From Archivesica marissinica (Eukaryota > Mollusca > Bivalvia > Venerida > Vesicomyidae), in contig CM026400.1 in NCBI GenBank assembly GCA_014843695.1, positions 45,546,638-45,610,637 on the forward strand: 64,000 nt of DNA. Reading direction: 5' to 3'. The translations under genes and the position numbers were made by a program. This document shows positions 1 through 12,465 of this stretch, piece after piece. The stretch's first letter is position 1; each line of letters opens with the position of its first letter. The notes below the pieces were generated by a model. It saw nothing but the letters and a program-made list of their open reading frames with translations, had not been told where the DNA came from and made no database searches.

Positions 1-854
1 NNNNNNNNNNNNNNNNNNNNNNNNNNNNNNNNNNNNNNNNNNNNNNNNNNNNNNNNNNNNNNNNNNNNNNNNNNNNNNNNNNNNNNNNNNNNNNNNNNNN
101 NNNNNNNNNNNNNNNNNNNNNNNNNNNNNNNNNNNNNNNNNNNNNNNNNNNNNNNNNNNNNNNNNNNNNNNNNNNNNNNNNNNNNNNNNNNNNNNNNNNN
201 NNNNNNNNNNNNNNNNNNNNNNNNNNNNNNNNNNNNNNNNNNNNNNNNNNNNNNNNNNNNNNNNNNNNNNNNNNNNNNNNNNNNNNNNNNNNNNNNNNNN
301 NNNNNNNNNNNNNNNNNNNNNNNNNNNNNNNNNNNNNNNNNNNNNNNNNNNNNNNNNNNNNNNNNNNNNNNNNNNNNNNNNNNNNNNNNNNNNNNNNNNN
401 NNNNNNNNNNNNNNNNNNNNNNNNNNNNNNNNNNNNNNNNNNNNNNNNNNNNNNNNNNNNNNNNNNNNNNNNNNNNNNNNNNNNNNNNNNNNNNNNNNNN
501 NNNNNNNNNNNNNNNNNNNNNNNNNNNNNNNNNNNNNNNNNNNNNNNNNNNNNNNNNNNNNNNNNNNNNNNNNNNNNNNNNNNNNNNNNNNNNNNNNNNN
601 NNNNNNNNNNNNNNNNNNNNNNNNNNNNNNNNNNNNNNNNNNNNNNNNNNNNNNNNNNNNNNNNNNNNNNNNNNNNNNNNNNNNNNNNNNNNNNNNNNNN
701 NNNNNNNNNNNNNNNNNNNNNNNNNNNNNNNNNNNNNNNNNNNNNNNNNNNNNNNNNNNNNNNNNNNNNNNNNNNNNNNNNNNNNNNNNNNNNNNNNNNN
801 NNNNNNNNNNNNNNNNNNNNNNNNNNNNNNNNNNNNNNNNNNNNNNNNNNNNNN
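1..854. other. Assembly gap (N run)
   Basis: All bases are N. The gap ends inside the 25-bp satellite, so the array probably collapsed or could not be spanned in assembly and its true left edge is unknown. Confidence 0.99.
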
Positions 855-1093
855 GTCTGGTATATCCTATATGTACTGTGTCTGGTATATCCTATATGTA
901 CTGTCTGGTATATCCTATATGTACTGTGTCTGGTATATCCTATATGTACTGTGTCTGGTATATCCTATATGTACTGTGTCTGGTATATCCTATATGTACT
1001 GTGTCTGGTATATACTATATGTACTGTGTCTGGTATATCCCATATGAGCTGGTTCTGGATATCCTATATGTACTGTGTCTGGTATATACTATA
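855..1093 (+). repeat. 25-bp satellite, left fragment of the array
   Basis: Head-to-tail copies of a 25-bp unit built on GTCTGGTATATCCTATATGT plus ACTGT. Some units lack two bases (CTGTCTGG junctions, 23 bp). The fragment ends at the TA where the Tc1-like element is inserted and is continuous with the array that resumes at 2608. One unit near 1037 carries the diverged CATATGAGCTGG ending that otherwise occurs only near array edges. Confidence 0.97.
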
Positions 1094-2607
1094 CTCAGAG
1101 AAATAAGTTTAGCAAGTTTTTCAGAGTACCGATAGGTTTATATGTACAGTGGTATATATACATGTAATGTGTTAATTATGACCGTCTGGCTCTAAACAAT
1201 AGATCCCCAGTACAAGTTTCCGCATCAGTGGTTTTGCTACGTCAAAACGGCTAATTATTGTTAAACCATGGAGAGCACGTGCAGCACGAAATCTTACCTG
1301 TGTGGAATCTTAAAACCAACATAATCTTGTCATTCGTATACCATAACCAAACTAACCGCTTTAAAATTTGTAAATTATTCAATGGGGCGTGCTCCAGGAA
1401 TGACGTTAGGTCGACGTCAAATGGCTATTGGCATGTTAACTGCTGGTGTGATGGCAAGGGAAGTTGCACGACAATTTAACGTTCATGAATCGACTATTAG
1501 TCGTCTAAACACTAGATATCAACGAACAGGGGATGTAAAAGATATGCCACGTTCGGGCCGACCAAGAAACACGACGTTGGCGGAAGACCGTTATATTGTT
1601 GTGACGTCAAGACGAAATAGGTTTATGTCTAGTCGCAGGTTAGCTGATCATGTCAGGAATGCAACCGGCACAAGAGTTTGTAACAGGACCGTCCGCAATA
1701 GACTTCGCGCTGCCAGACTTCATGCACGCCGGCCTCACGTTGGGATAACGTTAACGCAACGTCATCGACAGGATCGGGTCACTTGGGCAAGACTTCATCA
1801 TAGATGGAACCGTGCTCAGTGGAACGACGTTCTTTTTACGGACGAATCAAGATTTAACCTTTCCTTTGCTGATGGAAGGTTACGTGTATGGAGACTAACG
1901 TGTGAACGATTTGATCCGCAAAACGTCATTCAACATGATCGCTATGGTGGGGGCAGTGTGATGGTATGGGCGGGAATGTGTCACCGTGGTAAAACTAAAC
2001 TTGTTACAGTTGCTGTGAACCTTACTGCAGTGCGATATTGCAACGAGATAGTGGTGCCAGTGGTTGTACCTTTTTTACTACGACATGCACAACTTTTTCA
2101 ACAGGATAACGCCCGCCCACACACTGCCAGGCACACCCAGGATGTTCTCAGGCGTAACACTATCGCCGTTCTTCCCTGGCCGTCCACATCGCCAGACCTT
2201 TCGCCCATTGAACACATGTGGGACCACCTAGGACGTAAGATAAGAGAACGTAATGACGTCATAAACGTACGTGACCTTGAGCGAACGTTGCATGAAGAAT
2301 GGCGCGCCGAATCCCTCTACAAGTTGTAAGGAAGCTTATCAACAGCATGAGACGACGATGTGCGTCTGTACTTGCTGTTAGCGGAGGACACACTCGATAT
2401 TGACACATTTGTGACTTTTCTCTTTGAACCCTACCATTTTCAGCGTGACGGATTACAGAGGAAATAAAGTATTTTTTCAATGAAATTGTTGAATTTAAAT
2501 TAGAATTAACTGATTGAAGATTTAAGAACTTGAGATTTTGGTCAATTTAGTATAAATTTAACTAATTTTAGCATTTTATACCAACTTGCTAAACTTATTT
2601 CCTTCAG
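1094..2607 (+). mobile_element. Tc1-like DNA transposon (DD34E) inserted in the satellite
   Basis: A 1514-bp element flanked by TA dinucleotides (1092-1093 and 2608-2609). Its terminal inverted repeats share GAAATAAGTTTAGCAAGTT, close to the left end and, reverse complemented, close to the right end. Removing the element and one TA restores a normal 25-bp satellite unit across the junction, which fixes the boundaries. It encodes one transposase (1382 onward) and has an AATAAA at 2463. TA target, terminal repeats and a DD34E transposase define the Tc1 group of Tc1/mariner. The element is nearly complete but its transposase is frameshifted, so it is probably not autonomous. Confidence 0.93.
1382..2329 (+). 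pseudogene. Tc1-type transposase, frameshifted near its C terminus
   Basis: The open frame encodes 315 residues, slightly short for Tc1 transposases (about 340). Residues 1-110 hold the paired helix-turn-helix DNA-binding region, with a GRPR hook motif at 59-62. The catalytic triad is visible: D154 in FTDESRF, D242 in QQDNARPHTA and E277 in PDLSPIEHMW, with 34 residues between the last two. Family members cut and paste their element at TA sites. The frame ends at 2329, but the adjacent frame continues to a stop at 2401-2403 and encodes a typical Tc1 tail (NSMRRR, then GGHTRY). A small indel therefore lies near 2301-2311, after the codon for the Trp in EEWRA. The start is the ATG just after the 5' untranslated stretch, with the usual N-terminal MGR context. 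The active site is intact, so this is a young copy damaged only in its last 30 or so residues. Confidence 0.88.
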
Positions 2608-5600
2608 TATATATGTACTGTTTCTGGTATATCCTATATGTACTGTGTCTGGTATATCCCATATGAGCTGGGTCTGGTATATCCTATATGTACTGTGTCT
2701 GGTATATCCTATATGTACTATGTCTGGTATATCCTATATGTACTGTGTCTGGTATATCCTATATGTACTGTGTCTGGTATATCCTATATGTACTGTGTCT
2801 GGTATATCCTATATGTGCTGTGTCTGGTATATCCTATATGTACTGTCTGGTATATCCTATATGTACTGTGTCTGGTATATCCTATATGTACTGTGTCTGG
2901 TATATCCTATATGTGCTGGTCTGGTATATCCTATATGTACTGTGTCTGGTATATCCTATATGTACTGTGTCTGGTATATCCTATATGTACTGTGTCTGGT
3001 ATATCCTATATGTACTGTGTCTGGTATATCCTATATGTACTGTGTCTGGTATATCCTATATGTACTGTGTCTGGTATATCCTATATGTGCTGGTCTGGTA
3101 TATCCTATATGTACTGTGTCTGGTATATCCTATATGTACTGTGTCTGGTATATCCTATATGTACTGTGTCTGGTATATCCTATATGTGCTGTGTCTGGTA
3201 TATCCTATATGTACTGTGTCTGGTATATCCTATATGTACTGTGTCTGGTATATCCTATATGTACTGTGTCTGGTATATCCTATATGTACTGTGTCTGGTA
3301 TATCCTATATGTACTGTGTCTGGTATATCCTATATGTACTGTCTGGTATATCCTATATGTACTGTGTCTGGTATATCCTATATGTACTGTGTCTGGTATA
3401 TCCTATATGTACTGTGTCTGGTATATCCTATATGTACTGTGTCTGGTATATCCTATATGTACTGTGTCTGGTATATCCTATATGTACTGTGTCTGGTATA
3501 TCCTATATGTACTGTGTCTGGTATATCCTATATGTACTGTGTCTGGTATATCCTATATGTACTGTCTGGTATATCCTATATGTACTGTGTCTGGTATATC
3601 CTATATGTACTGTCTGGTATATCCTATATGTACTGTGTCTGGTATATCCTATATGTACTGTGTCTGGTATATCCCATATGTGCTGTGTCTGGTATATCCT
3701 ATATGTACTGTGTCTGGTATATCCTATATGTACTGTGTCTGGTATATCCTATATGTACTGTGTCTGGTATATCCTATATGTGCTGTGTCTGGTATATCCT
3801 ATATGTACTGTGTCTGGTATATCCTATATGTACTGTGTCTGGTATATCCTATATGTACTGTGTCTGGTATATCCTATATGTACTGTGTCTGGTATATCCT
3901 ATATGTACTGTGTCTGGTATATCCTATATGTACTGTCTGGTATATCCTATATGTACTGTGTCTGGTATATCCTATATGTACTGTCTGGTATATCCTATAT
4001 GTACTGTGTCTGGTATATCCTATATGTACTGTGTCTGGTATATCCTATATGTGCTGTCTGGTATATCCTATATGTACTGTGTCTGGTATATCCTATATGT
4101 ACTGTCTGGTATATCATATATGTACTGGGTCTGGTATATCCTATATGTACTGTGTCTGGTATATCCTATATGTGCTGTCTGGTATATCCTATATGTACTG
4201 TGTCTGGTATATCCTATATGTACTGTGTCTGGTATATCCTATATGTACTGTGTCTGGTATATCCTATATGTACTGTGTCTGGTATATCCTATATGTACTG
4301 TGTCTGGTATATCCTATATGTACTGTGTCTGGTATATCCTATATGTACTGTGTCTGGTATATCCTATATGTACTGTGTCTGGTATATCCTATATGTACTG
4401 TGTCTGGTATATCCTATATGTACTGTGTCTGGTATATCCTATATGTACTGTGTCTGGTATATCCTATATGTACTGTGTCTGGTATATCCTATATGTACTG
4501 TGTCTGTATATCCTATATGTCTGGTCTGGTATATCCTATATGTACTGTGTCTGGTATATCCTATATGTACTGTGTCTGGTATATCCTATATGTACTGTGT
4601 CTGGTATATCCTATATGTACTGTCTGGTATATCCTATATGTACTGTGTCTGGTATATCCTATATGTACTGTGTCTGGTATATCCTATATGTACTGTGTCT
4701 GGTATATCCTATATGTGCTGTCTGGTATATCCTATATGTACTGTGTCTGGTATATCCTATATGTACTGTCTGGTATATCCTATATGTACTGTGTCTGGTA
4801 TATCCTATATGTACTGTGTCTGGTATATCCTATATGTGCTGTCTGGTATATCCTATATGTACTGTGTCTGGTATATCCTATATGTACTGTTCTGGTATAT
4901 CCTATATGTACTGTGTCTGGTATATCCTATATGTACTGTGTCTGGTATATCCTATATGTACTGTGTCTGGTATATCCTATATGTACTGTGTCTGGTATAT
5001 CCTATATGTACTGTGTCTGGTATATCCTATATGTACTGTGTCTGGTATATCCTATATGTACTGTGTCTGGTATATCCTATATGTACTGTGTCTGGTATAT
5101 CCTATATGTACTGGGTCTGGTATATCCTATATGTACTGTGTCTGGTATATCCTATATGTACTGTGTCTGGTATATCCTATATGTGCTGTGTCTGGTATAT
5201 CCTATATGTACTGTGTCTGGTATATCCTATATGTACTGTGTCTGGTATATCCTATATGTACTGTGTCTGGTATATCCTATATGTACTGTGTCTGGTATAT
5301 CCTATATGTACTGTGTCTGGTATATCCTATATGTACTGTGTCTGGTATATCCTATATGTACTGTGTCTGGTATATCCTATATGTACTGTGTCTGGTATAT
5401 CCTATATGTACTGTGTCTGGTATATCCTATATGTACTGTGTCTGGTATATCCTATATGTACTGTGTCTGGTATATCCTATATGTACTGTGTCTGGTATAT
5501 CCTATATGTACTGTGTCTGGTATATCCTATATGTACTGTGTCTGGTATATCCTATATGTACTGTGTCTGGTATATCCTATATGTACTGTGTCTGGTATAT

Positions 5601-8600
5601 CCTATATGTACTGGTCTGGTATATCCTATATGTACTGTGTCTGGTATATCCTATATGTACTGTGTCTGGTATATCCTATATGTACTGTGTCTGGTATATC
5701 CTATATGTACTGTGTCTGGTATATCCTATATGTACTGTGTCTGGTATATCCTATATGTGCTGGGTCTGGTATATCCTATATGTACTGTGTCTGGTATATC
5801 CTATATGTACTGTGTCTGGTATATCCTATATGTACTGTGTCTGGTATATCCTATATGTACTGTGTCTGGTATATCCTATATGTACTGTGTCTGGTATATC
5901 CTATATGTACTGTCTGGTATATCCTATATGTACTGTGTCTGGTATATCCTATATGTACTGTGTCTGGTATATCCTATATGTACTGTGTCTGGTATATCCT
6001 ATATGTACTGTGTCTGGTATATCCTATATGTACTGTGTCTGGTATATCCTATATGTACTGTGTCTGGTATATCCTATATGTACTGTGTCTGGTATATCCT
6101 ATATGTACTGTGTCTGGTATATCCTATATGTACTGTGTCTGGTATATCCTATATGTACTGTGTCTGGTATATCCTATATGTACTGTCTGGTATATCCTAT
6201 ATGTACTGTCTGGTATATCCTATATGTACTGTGTCTGGTATATCCTATATGTACTGTGTCTGGTATATCCTATATGTACTGTGTCTGGTATATCCTATAT
6301 GTACTGTGTCTGGTATATCCTATATGTACTGTGTCTGGTATATCCTATATGTACTGTGTCTGGTATATCCTATATGTACTGGTCTGGTATATCCTATATG
6401 TACTGTGTCTGGTATATCCTATATGTACTGTGTCTGGTATATCCTATATGTGCTGGGTCTGGTATATCCTATATGTACTGTGTCTGGTATATCCTATATG
6501 TACTGTGTCTGGTATATCCTATATGTACTGTCTGGTATATCCTATATGTACTGTGTCTGGTATATCCTATATGTACTGTGTCTGGTATATCCTATATGTA
6601 CTGTGTCTGGTATATCCTATATGTACTGTGTCTGGTATATCCTATATGTACTGTGTCTGGTATATCCTATATGTACTGTGTCTGGTATATCCTATATGTA
6701 CTGTGTCTGGTATATCCTATATGTGCTGTGTCTGGTATATCCTATATGTACTGTGTCTGGTATATCCTATATGTGCTGTGTCTGGTATATCCTATATGTA
6801 CTGTGTCTGGTATATCCTATATGTGCTGGTCTGGTATATCCTATATGTACTGTGTCTGGTATATCCTATATGTACTGTGTCTGGTATATCCTATATGTAC
6901 TGTCTGGTATATCCTATATGTACTGTGTCTGGTATATCCTATATGTACTGTGTCTGGTATATCCTATATGTACTGTGTCTGGTATATCCTATATGTACTG
7001 GTCTGGTATATCCTATATGTACTGTGTCTGGTATATCCTATATGTACTGTGTCTGGTATATCCTATATGTACTGTGTCTGGTATATCCTATATGTGCTGG
7101 GTCTGGTATATCCTATATGTACTGTGTCTGGTATATCCTATATGTACTGTGTCTGGTATATCCTATATGTACTGTGTCTGGTATATCCTATATGTACTGT
7201 GTCTGGTATATCCTATATGTACTGTGTCTGGTATATCCTATATGTACTGTGTCTGGTATATCCTATATGTACTGTGTCTGGTATATCCTATATGTACTGT
7301 GTCTGGTATATCCTATATGTACTGTGTCTGGTATATCCTATATGTACTGTGTCTGGTATATCCTATATGTACTGTGTCTGGTATATCCTATATGATGTGT
7401 CTGGTATATCCTATATGTACTGTGTCTGGTATATCCTATATGTACTGTCTGGTATATCCTATATGTACTGTCTGGTATATCCTATATGTACTGTCTGGTA
7501 TATCCTATATGTACTGTGTCTGGTATATCCTATATGTACTGTGTCTGGTATATCCTATATGTACTGTCTGGTATATCCTATATGTACTGTGTCTGGTATA
7601 TCCTATATGTACTGTCTGGTATATCCTATATGTACTGGGTCTGGTATATACTATATGTACTGTGTCTGGTATATCCCATATGAGCTGGGTCTGGTATATC
7701 CTATATGTACTGTGTCTGGTATATCCTATATGTACTGTTTCTGGTATATCCTATATGTACTGTGTCTGGTATATCCCATATGAGCTGGGTCTGGTATATC
7801 CTATATGTACTGTGTCTGGTATATCCTATATGTACTGTGTCTGGTATATCCTATATGTACTGTGTCTGGTATATCCTATATGTACTGTGTCTGGTATATC
7901 CTATATGTACTGTGTCTGGTATATCCTATATGTACTGTGTCTGGTATATCCTATATGTACTGGGTCTGGTATATCCTATATGTGCTGTGTCTGGTATATC
8001 CTATATGTACTGTGTCTGGTATATCCTATATGTACTGGGTCTGGTATATCCTATATGTACTGTGTCTGGTATATCCTATATGTACTGTGTCTGGTATATC
8101 CTATATGTACTGTGTCTGGTATATCCTATATGTACTGTGTCTGGTATATCCTATATGTACTGTGTCTGGTATATCCTATATGTACTGTGTCTGGTATATC
8201 CTATATGTGCTGGGTCTGGTATATCCTATATGTACTGTGTCTGGTATATCCTATATGTACTGTGTCTGGTATATCCTATATGTACTGTGTCTGGTATATC
8301 CTATATGTACGGTCTGGTATATCCTATATGTACTGTGTCTGGTATATCCTATATGTACTGTGTCTGGTATATCCTATATGTACTGTCTGGTATATCCTAT
8401 ATGTACTGTCTGGTATATCCTATATGTACTGTGTCTGGTATATCCTATATGTACTGTGTCTGGTATATCCTATATGTACTGTGTCTGGTATATCCTATAT
8501 GTACTGTGTCTGGTATATCCTATATGTACTGTGTCTGGTATATCCTATATGTACTGTGTCTGGTATATCCTATATGTACTGTGTCTGGTATATCCTATAT

Positions 8601-10010
8601 GTACTGTCTGGTATATCCTATATGTACTGTCTGGTATATCCTATATGTACTGTCTGGTATATCCTATATGTACTGTGTCTGGTATATCCTATATGTACTG
8701 TCTGGTATATCCTATATGTACTGTGTCTGGTATATCCTATATGTGCTGTCTGGTATATCCTATATGTACTGTGTCTGGTATATCCTATATGTACTGTCTG
8801 GTATATCCTATATGTACTGTGTCTGGTATATCCTATATGTACTGTGTCTGGTATATCCTATATGAGCTGGGTCTGGTATATCCTATATGTACTGTGTCTG
8901 GTATATCCTATATGTACTGTGTCTGGTATATCCTATATGTACTGTGTCTGGTATATCCTATATGTACTGTGTCTGGTATATCCCATATGAGCTGGGTCTG
9001 GTATATCCTATATGTACTGTGTCTGGTATATCCTATATGTACTGTGTCTGGTATATCCTATATGTACTGTGTCTGGTATATCCTATATGTACTGTGTCTG
9101 GTATATCCTATATGTACTGTGTCTGGTATATCCTATATGTGCTGTGTCTGGTATATCCTATATGTACTGGGTCTTGTATATCCTATATGTGCTGTGTCTG
9201 GTATATCCTATATGTACTGTGTCTGGTATATCCCATATGAGCTGGGTCTGGTATATCCTATATGTACTGTGTCTGGTATATCCTATATGTACTGTGTCTG
9301 GTATATCCTATATGTACTGTGTCTGGTATATCCTATATGTACTGTGTCTGGTATATCCTATATGTACTGTGTCTGGTATATCCTATATGTACTGTGTCTG
9401 GTATATCCTATATGTACTGTCTGGTATATCCTATATGTACTGTGTCTGGTATATCCTATATGTACTGTGTCTGGTATATCCTATATGTGCTGTCTGGTAT
9501 ATCCTATATGTGCTGTGTCTGGTATATCCTATATGTACTGTGTCTGGTATATCCTATATGTACTGTCTGGTATATCCTATATGTACTGTGTCTGGTATAT
9601 CCTATATGTGCTGTCTGGTATATCCTATATGTACTGTCTGGTATATCCTATATGTACTGGGTCTGGTATATCCTATATGTGCTGTCTGGTATATCCTATA
9701 TGTACTGGGTCTTGTATATCCTATATGTGCTGTGTCTGGTATATCCTATATGTACTGTGTCTGGTATATCCCATATGAGCTGGGTCTGGTATATCCTATA
9801 TGTACTGTGTCTGGTATATCCTATATGTACTGTGTCTGGTATATCATATATGTACTGGGTCTGGTATATCCTATATGTGCTGTCTGGTATATCCTATATG
9901 TACTGTGTCTGGTATATCCTATATGTACTGTGTCTGGTATATGACCGTATATCATATATGTACTGTGTCTGGTATATCCTATATGTACTGTGTCTGGTAT
10001 ACCCCATAGG
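2608..10010 (+). repeat. 25-bp satellite, main array (about 300 units)
   Basis: Tandem repeats of the 25-bp unit with frequent 23- and 24-bp length variants and A/G changes (GTACTG or GTGCTG). The core (about 2700-7630) is very uniform. Diverged units ending CATATGAGCTGGG cluster near the edges (2657, then 7674, 7773, 8866, 8981, 9232, 9771). The last recognisable units are near 10000, where the sequence passes into a SINE. Because 25 is 1 mod 3 and no forward frame of the unit contains a stop, all three plus-strand frames stay open for kilobases and encode the same 25-residue cycle. I regard those frames as non-coding. Confidence 0.97.
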
Positions 10011-10019
10011 AACCGGGCA

Positions 10020-10245
10020 TCATAATACTGTCGTCCAGTGGTTAACACGCTAGATTTGCTATGGGTCGCAGGTTCGATCCTCTGACTGACCCTAATAAAA
10101 TTAACAGTCTTTCAGTTGGGACTTTAAACTGAAGTATTGTGTCGGTGCTTTACACTGTGCACGTATATTTTGTAAAAGAACCAGAAGAGACTCTGGAATG
10201 GTCTTAGAATGGAATTGCACTATCCTCCAAAATGATTAATTTACA
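10020..10245 (+). repeat. SINE family A, copy 1 (tRNA-headed, 3' truncated)
   Basis: The tRNA-like head (CCAGTGGTTAACACGCT, then GGTTCGATCC) is followed by the family A body: TAATAAAATTAACAGTCTTT, then TCGGTGCTTTACACTGTGCA. The other copies in this window are at 11296, 12100, 37992, 39533, 39780/40933, 42235 and 62288. This copy stops before the GCGTCAGGAGGCGTCGC segment. Confidence 0.85.
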
Positions 10246-10683
10246 TAGTAAAAATATAGTCTGTTCATTTATATTTCCAATGTTTCGTATCTTTTGATAC
10301 CACATCCACTGTGAAGAGGTATTCAAATCAAACTGAAAAACAGCAACAATATCCAATAGGTAATGGGTCGCATAGCCAGTGCTCGTCTGATAATAACGTC
10401 ACTGTGTTTACACACTGTATTCCTCCGCTAAATAATACAGTATACCAACCTTCAGTTTGCAATGGCCTGAATTCTTACACCACATCTTTTCTACACATCA
10501 ACTAGTCTGAAGTCTTCTCAAGTCACATAATTTCTCCAATAAAAACACAACTACTATACACTGCCTGTCATGAAACCTGGTGTTTTACAGTATTTGGAGC
10601 AAACTAATAACCATATAATATCAATATTCGTATCATCTTATTTGTTATAATTTATTTCAGATCGTTGTGCATAATTTAATGCA
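10246..10683. other. Unassigned AT-rich interval
   Basis: I see no supported gene or recognisable repeat. A 64-codon open frame at 10311-10505 has no family features. Confidence 0.6.
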
Positions 10684-10687
10684 TTAA

Positions 10688-10924
10688 CCCATTCAACACC
10701 AAGTAACTGACATGGACTGGTCCATGATATTTTTAGACCAATAAATTAATAAAAAAAATTACATTTGGATCAGTTCATTGATCAAAATGGTTAATTTTAT
10801 TTCTAAAAATAGTTATATTACTTGAAAAAAGTGCAGATCCTAATGAGACGGCTCGTCACGAGCCGGCTCATCTGGATCTACACTTTTTTGTAAGCCAATT
10901 TAGAGGTCTGTGGTGTTGAAAGGG
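10688..10924 (+). mobile_element. Palindrome-rich TTAA-target MITE, copy 1
   Basis: TTAA (10684-10687 and 10925-10928) flanks a 237-bp element whose ends are inverted repeats: CCCATTCAACACCA on the left and TGGTGTTGAAAGGG on the right. Near 10829-10885 it holds a long imperfect palindrome centred on GGCTCGTCACGAGCC. A TTAA target with termini starting CCC matches piggyBac-type elements. No coding capacity. Copies 2 and 3 are at 17827 and 50037. Confidence 0.82.
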
Positions 10925-11009
10925 TTAAATGACAATAAGAAAATATTTACATTGTATGATTATTAATTCGCTCCAAACATTATAAACTACCAGGTGACCG
11001 ATTAGGAAT

Positions 11010-11235
11010 TGTGTCTGGTTAGCGCAGTAGTTAGATCGCTTGCTTCTCACCAATGTAACCCGGTTCGATCCTCGGGACGTATGCGAGATGGTACGGTGGT
11101 CGCCAGATCGGACAGGTGGGGTTTCTCCAGGTTCCTCCCACATATACGCCTTTATCCGCGCCAACGAGAGTGATTAATATACAATGTAAGTTGTTAGAAC
11201 TTGCTTCGCAATCGTTATAAAATAAATAAAGTTTA
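11010..11235 (+). repeat. SINE family B, copy 1
   Basis: tRNA-like head with GGTTAGCGCAGTAGTTAG (A-box-like) and CGGTTCGATCC (B-box). The body is GGTACGGTGGTCGCCAGATC and the 3' tail GAGTGATTAATATA, then CTTGCTTCGCAATCGT. The tail resembles that of family C although the heads differ. Confidence 0.85.
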
Positions 11236-11295
11236 AACTAAAGGAATTTTGTTGACTGTATATTAGTTATTGGGACTATATTTGAGTGGACCTCG

Positions 11296-11545
11296 TGTGT
11301 TTTTACGTTTATTTATCGTCGCTACCGGTTGCCCATATGAGCGACGCCTCCTGAAGAGATTAGTTATTTTAGATTTTGGAGGATAGTGCATGATACAGAC
11401 AGAGGCCCATTCCAGAATCTCCTCTGGTTCTTTTACGTGCACGGTGTAAAGCACCGACACGAGACCTCGGTTTAACGTCCCATCTGAAAGACTGTTAATT
11501 TTATTAGAGTCAGACGGGGGATCGAACCTGCGATCCCTGGAGTGG
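11296..11545 (-). repeat. SINE family A, copy 2
   Basis: Read on the minus strand this is a family A body: GGATCGCAGGTTCGATCC, then GACGTTAAACCGAGGTCTCG, and 3' AGGAGGCGTCGCTCATATG. The head is truncated at about 11545. Confidence 0.88.
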
Positions 11546-11724
11546 ACGTTTGCTTATTTACAACCTAAAAAGGGAAATAACTTTTGCACAACTTGCTATA
11601 TTTCACACCATGAAGGTACATATAACATTTGGTTTACAGAATAGTCATACTTCCACGTTGTTTGCTCATGCAAATCATCGTGTTAATTAGGTACAAAAAT
11701 ATATCAAACATAAAAATCGAGGCA

Positions 11725-11840
11725 GATGGTCGGTGGTTCTACCAGGGTGCCTGTCCAACCTTGAGATACTGTTCAGAGGATCTCTCGGGGTCTTCCTCTG
11801 CCAATAACAACCGGAGAGACTTGCAATATGACCTATGTAT
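11725..11840 (+). repeat. SINE family K body fragment, copy 1
   Basis: Shares GGTGGTTCTACC, then GGGGTCTTCCTCTGCCAATA, with the copies at 57130 and 61500. It is fused directly to a minus-strand family E fragment. Confidence 0.65.
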
Positions 11841-12050
11841 GTTCCATTAATGTCAAACCCCTCTCTGGGACCTAGACATGTTTTCCTGGGCAGGTTTAGC
11901 CAACCTAAGCGATTAACCAGTACTAAGCAATGTGTGTGAGGTGCCTTGCTCAATGACACTACATACGTGGCATGTCAGAGTATCAAGCATGGGACCGTTT
12001 TATTCCAAATCCGACGCTCTACCACTGGACCATGGACGACCTAATCTGTT
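11840..12050 (-). repeat. SINE family E, minus-strand copy
   Basis: On the minus strand a tRNA-like head (CCAGTGGTAGAGCGTCGG) is followed by a body matching 27960-28075, with CTTAGTACTGGTTAATC and TTTGACATTAATGGAAC. The B-box region is diverged. Confidence 0.72.
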
Positions 12051-12099
12051 GGTGCGACTTGATACCCAAAAAACAAACGATTAGGCATCAGTTTAGTTT

Positions 12100-12465
12100 T
12101 GTGTTTTACGTTTATTTATCGTTGCTACTGGTTGCCCATATGAGCGACTCCTCCTGAAGAGATCAGTCACTTTAGATTTTTGGAGGATATAAGATCTAGC
12201 CCAGAAGTGACATAGAACAGATGAGGTAACCGGTTATAAATACTGCGCCCACAGATGAGGCAAAACAGCAATGATACAGACAGAGACCCATTCCAGAGTC
12301 GCATCTGGTTCTTTCACGTGCACAGTGTACAGCACCGACACCAGATTTTGGTTTAATGTCCCATCTGAAACTGTTAATTTTATTAGGGTCAGACAGGGGG
12401 GGTCGAACCCGCGATCCCTAGATTACCAGTCCAGCGTGTTACCACTGGACTACAGATCCGTAATA
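12100..12465 (-). repeat. SINE family A, copy 3 (full head, internal insertion)
   Basis: A complete minus-strand copy with head GTAGTCCAGTGGTAACACGC and B-box GGGTTCGACCC. About 70 bp near 12190-12265 are absent from other copies. The anticodon-arm position resembles tRNA-Thr, with GGT in the loop of the related head at 42235. Confidence 0.87.

Noticed and set aside
2638..10053. Three overlapping frames of up to about 2,100 codons in the 25-bp satellite
   Set aside because: All three frames encode the same cycle because the unit is 1 mod 3 and stop-free. There is no gene structure, and length variants switch frame freely.
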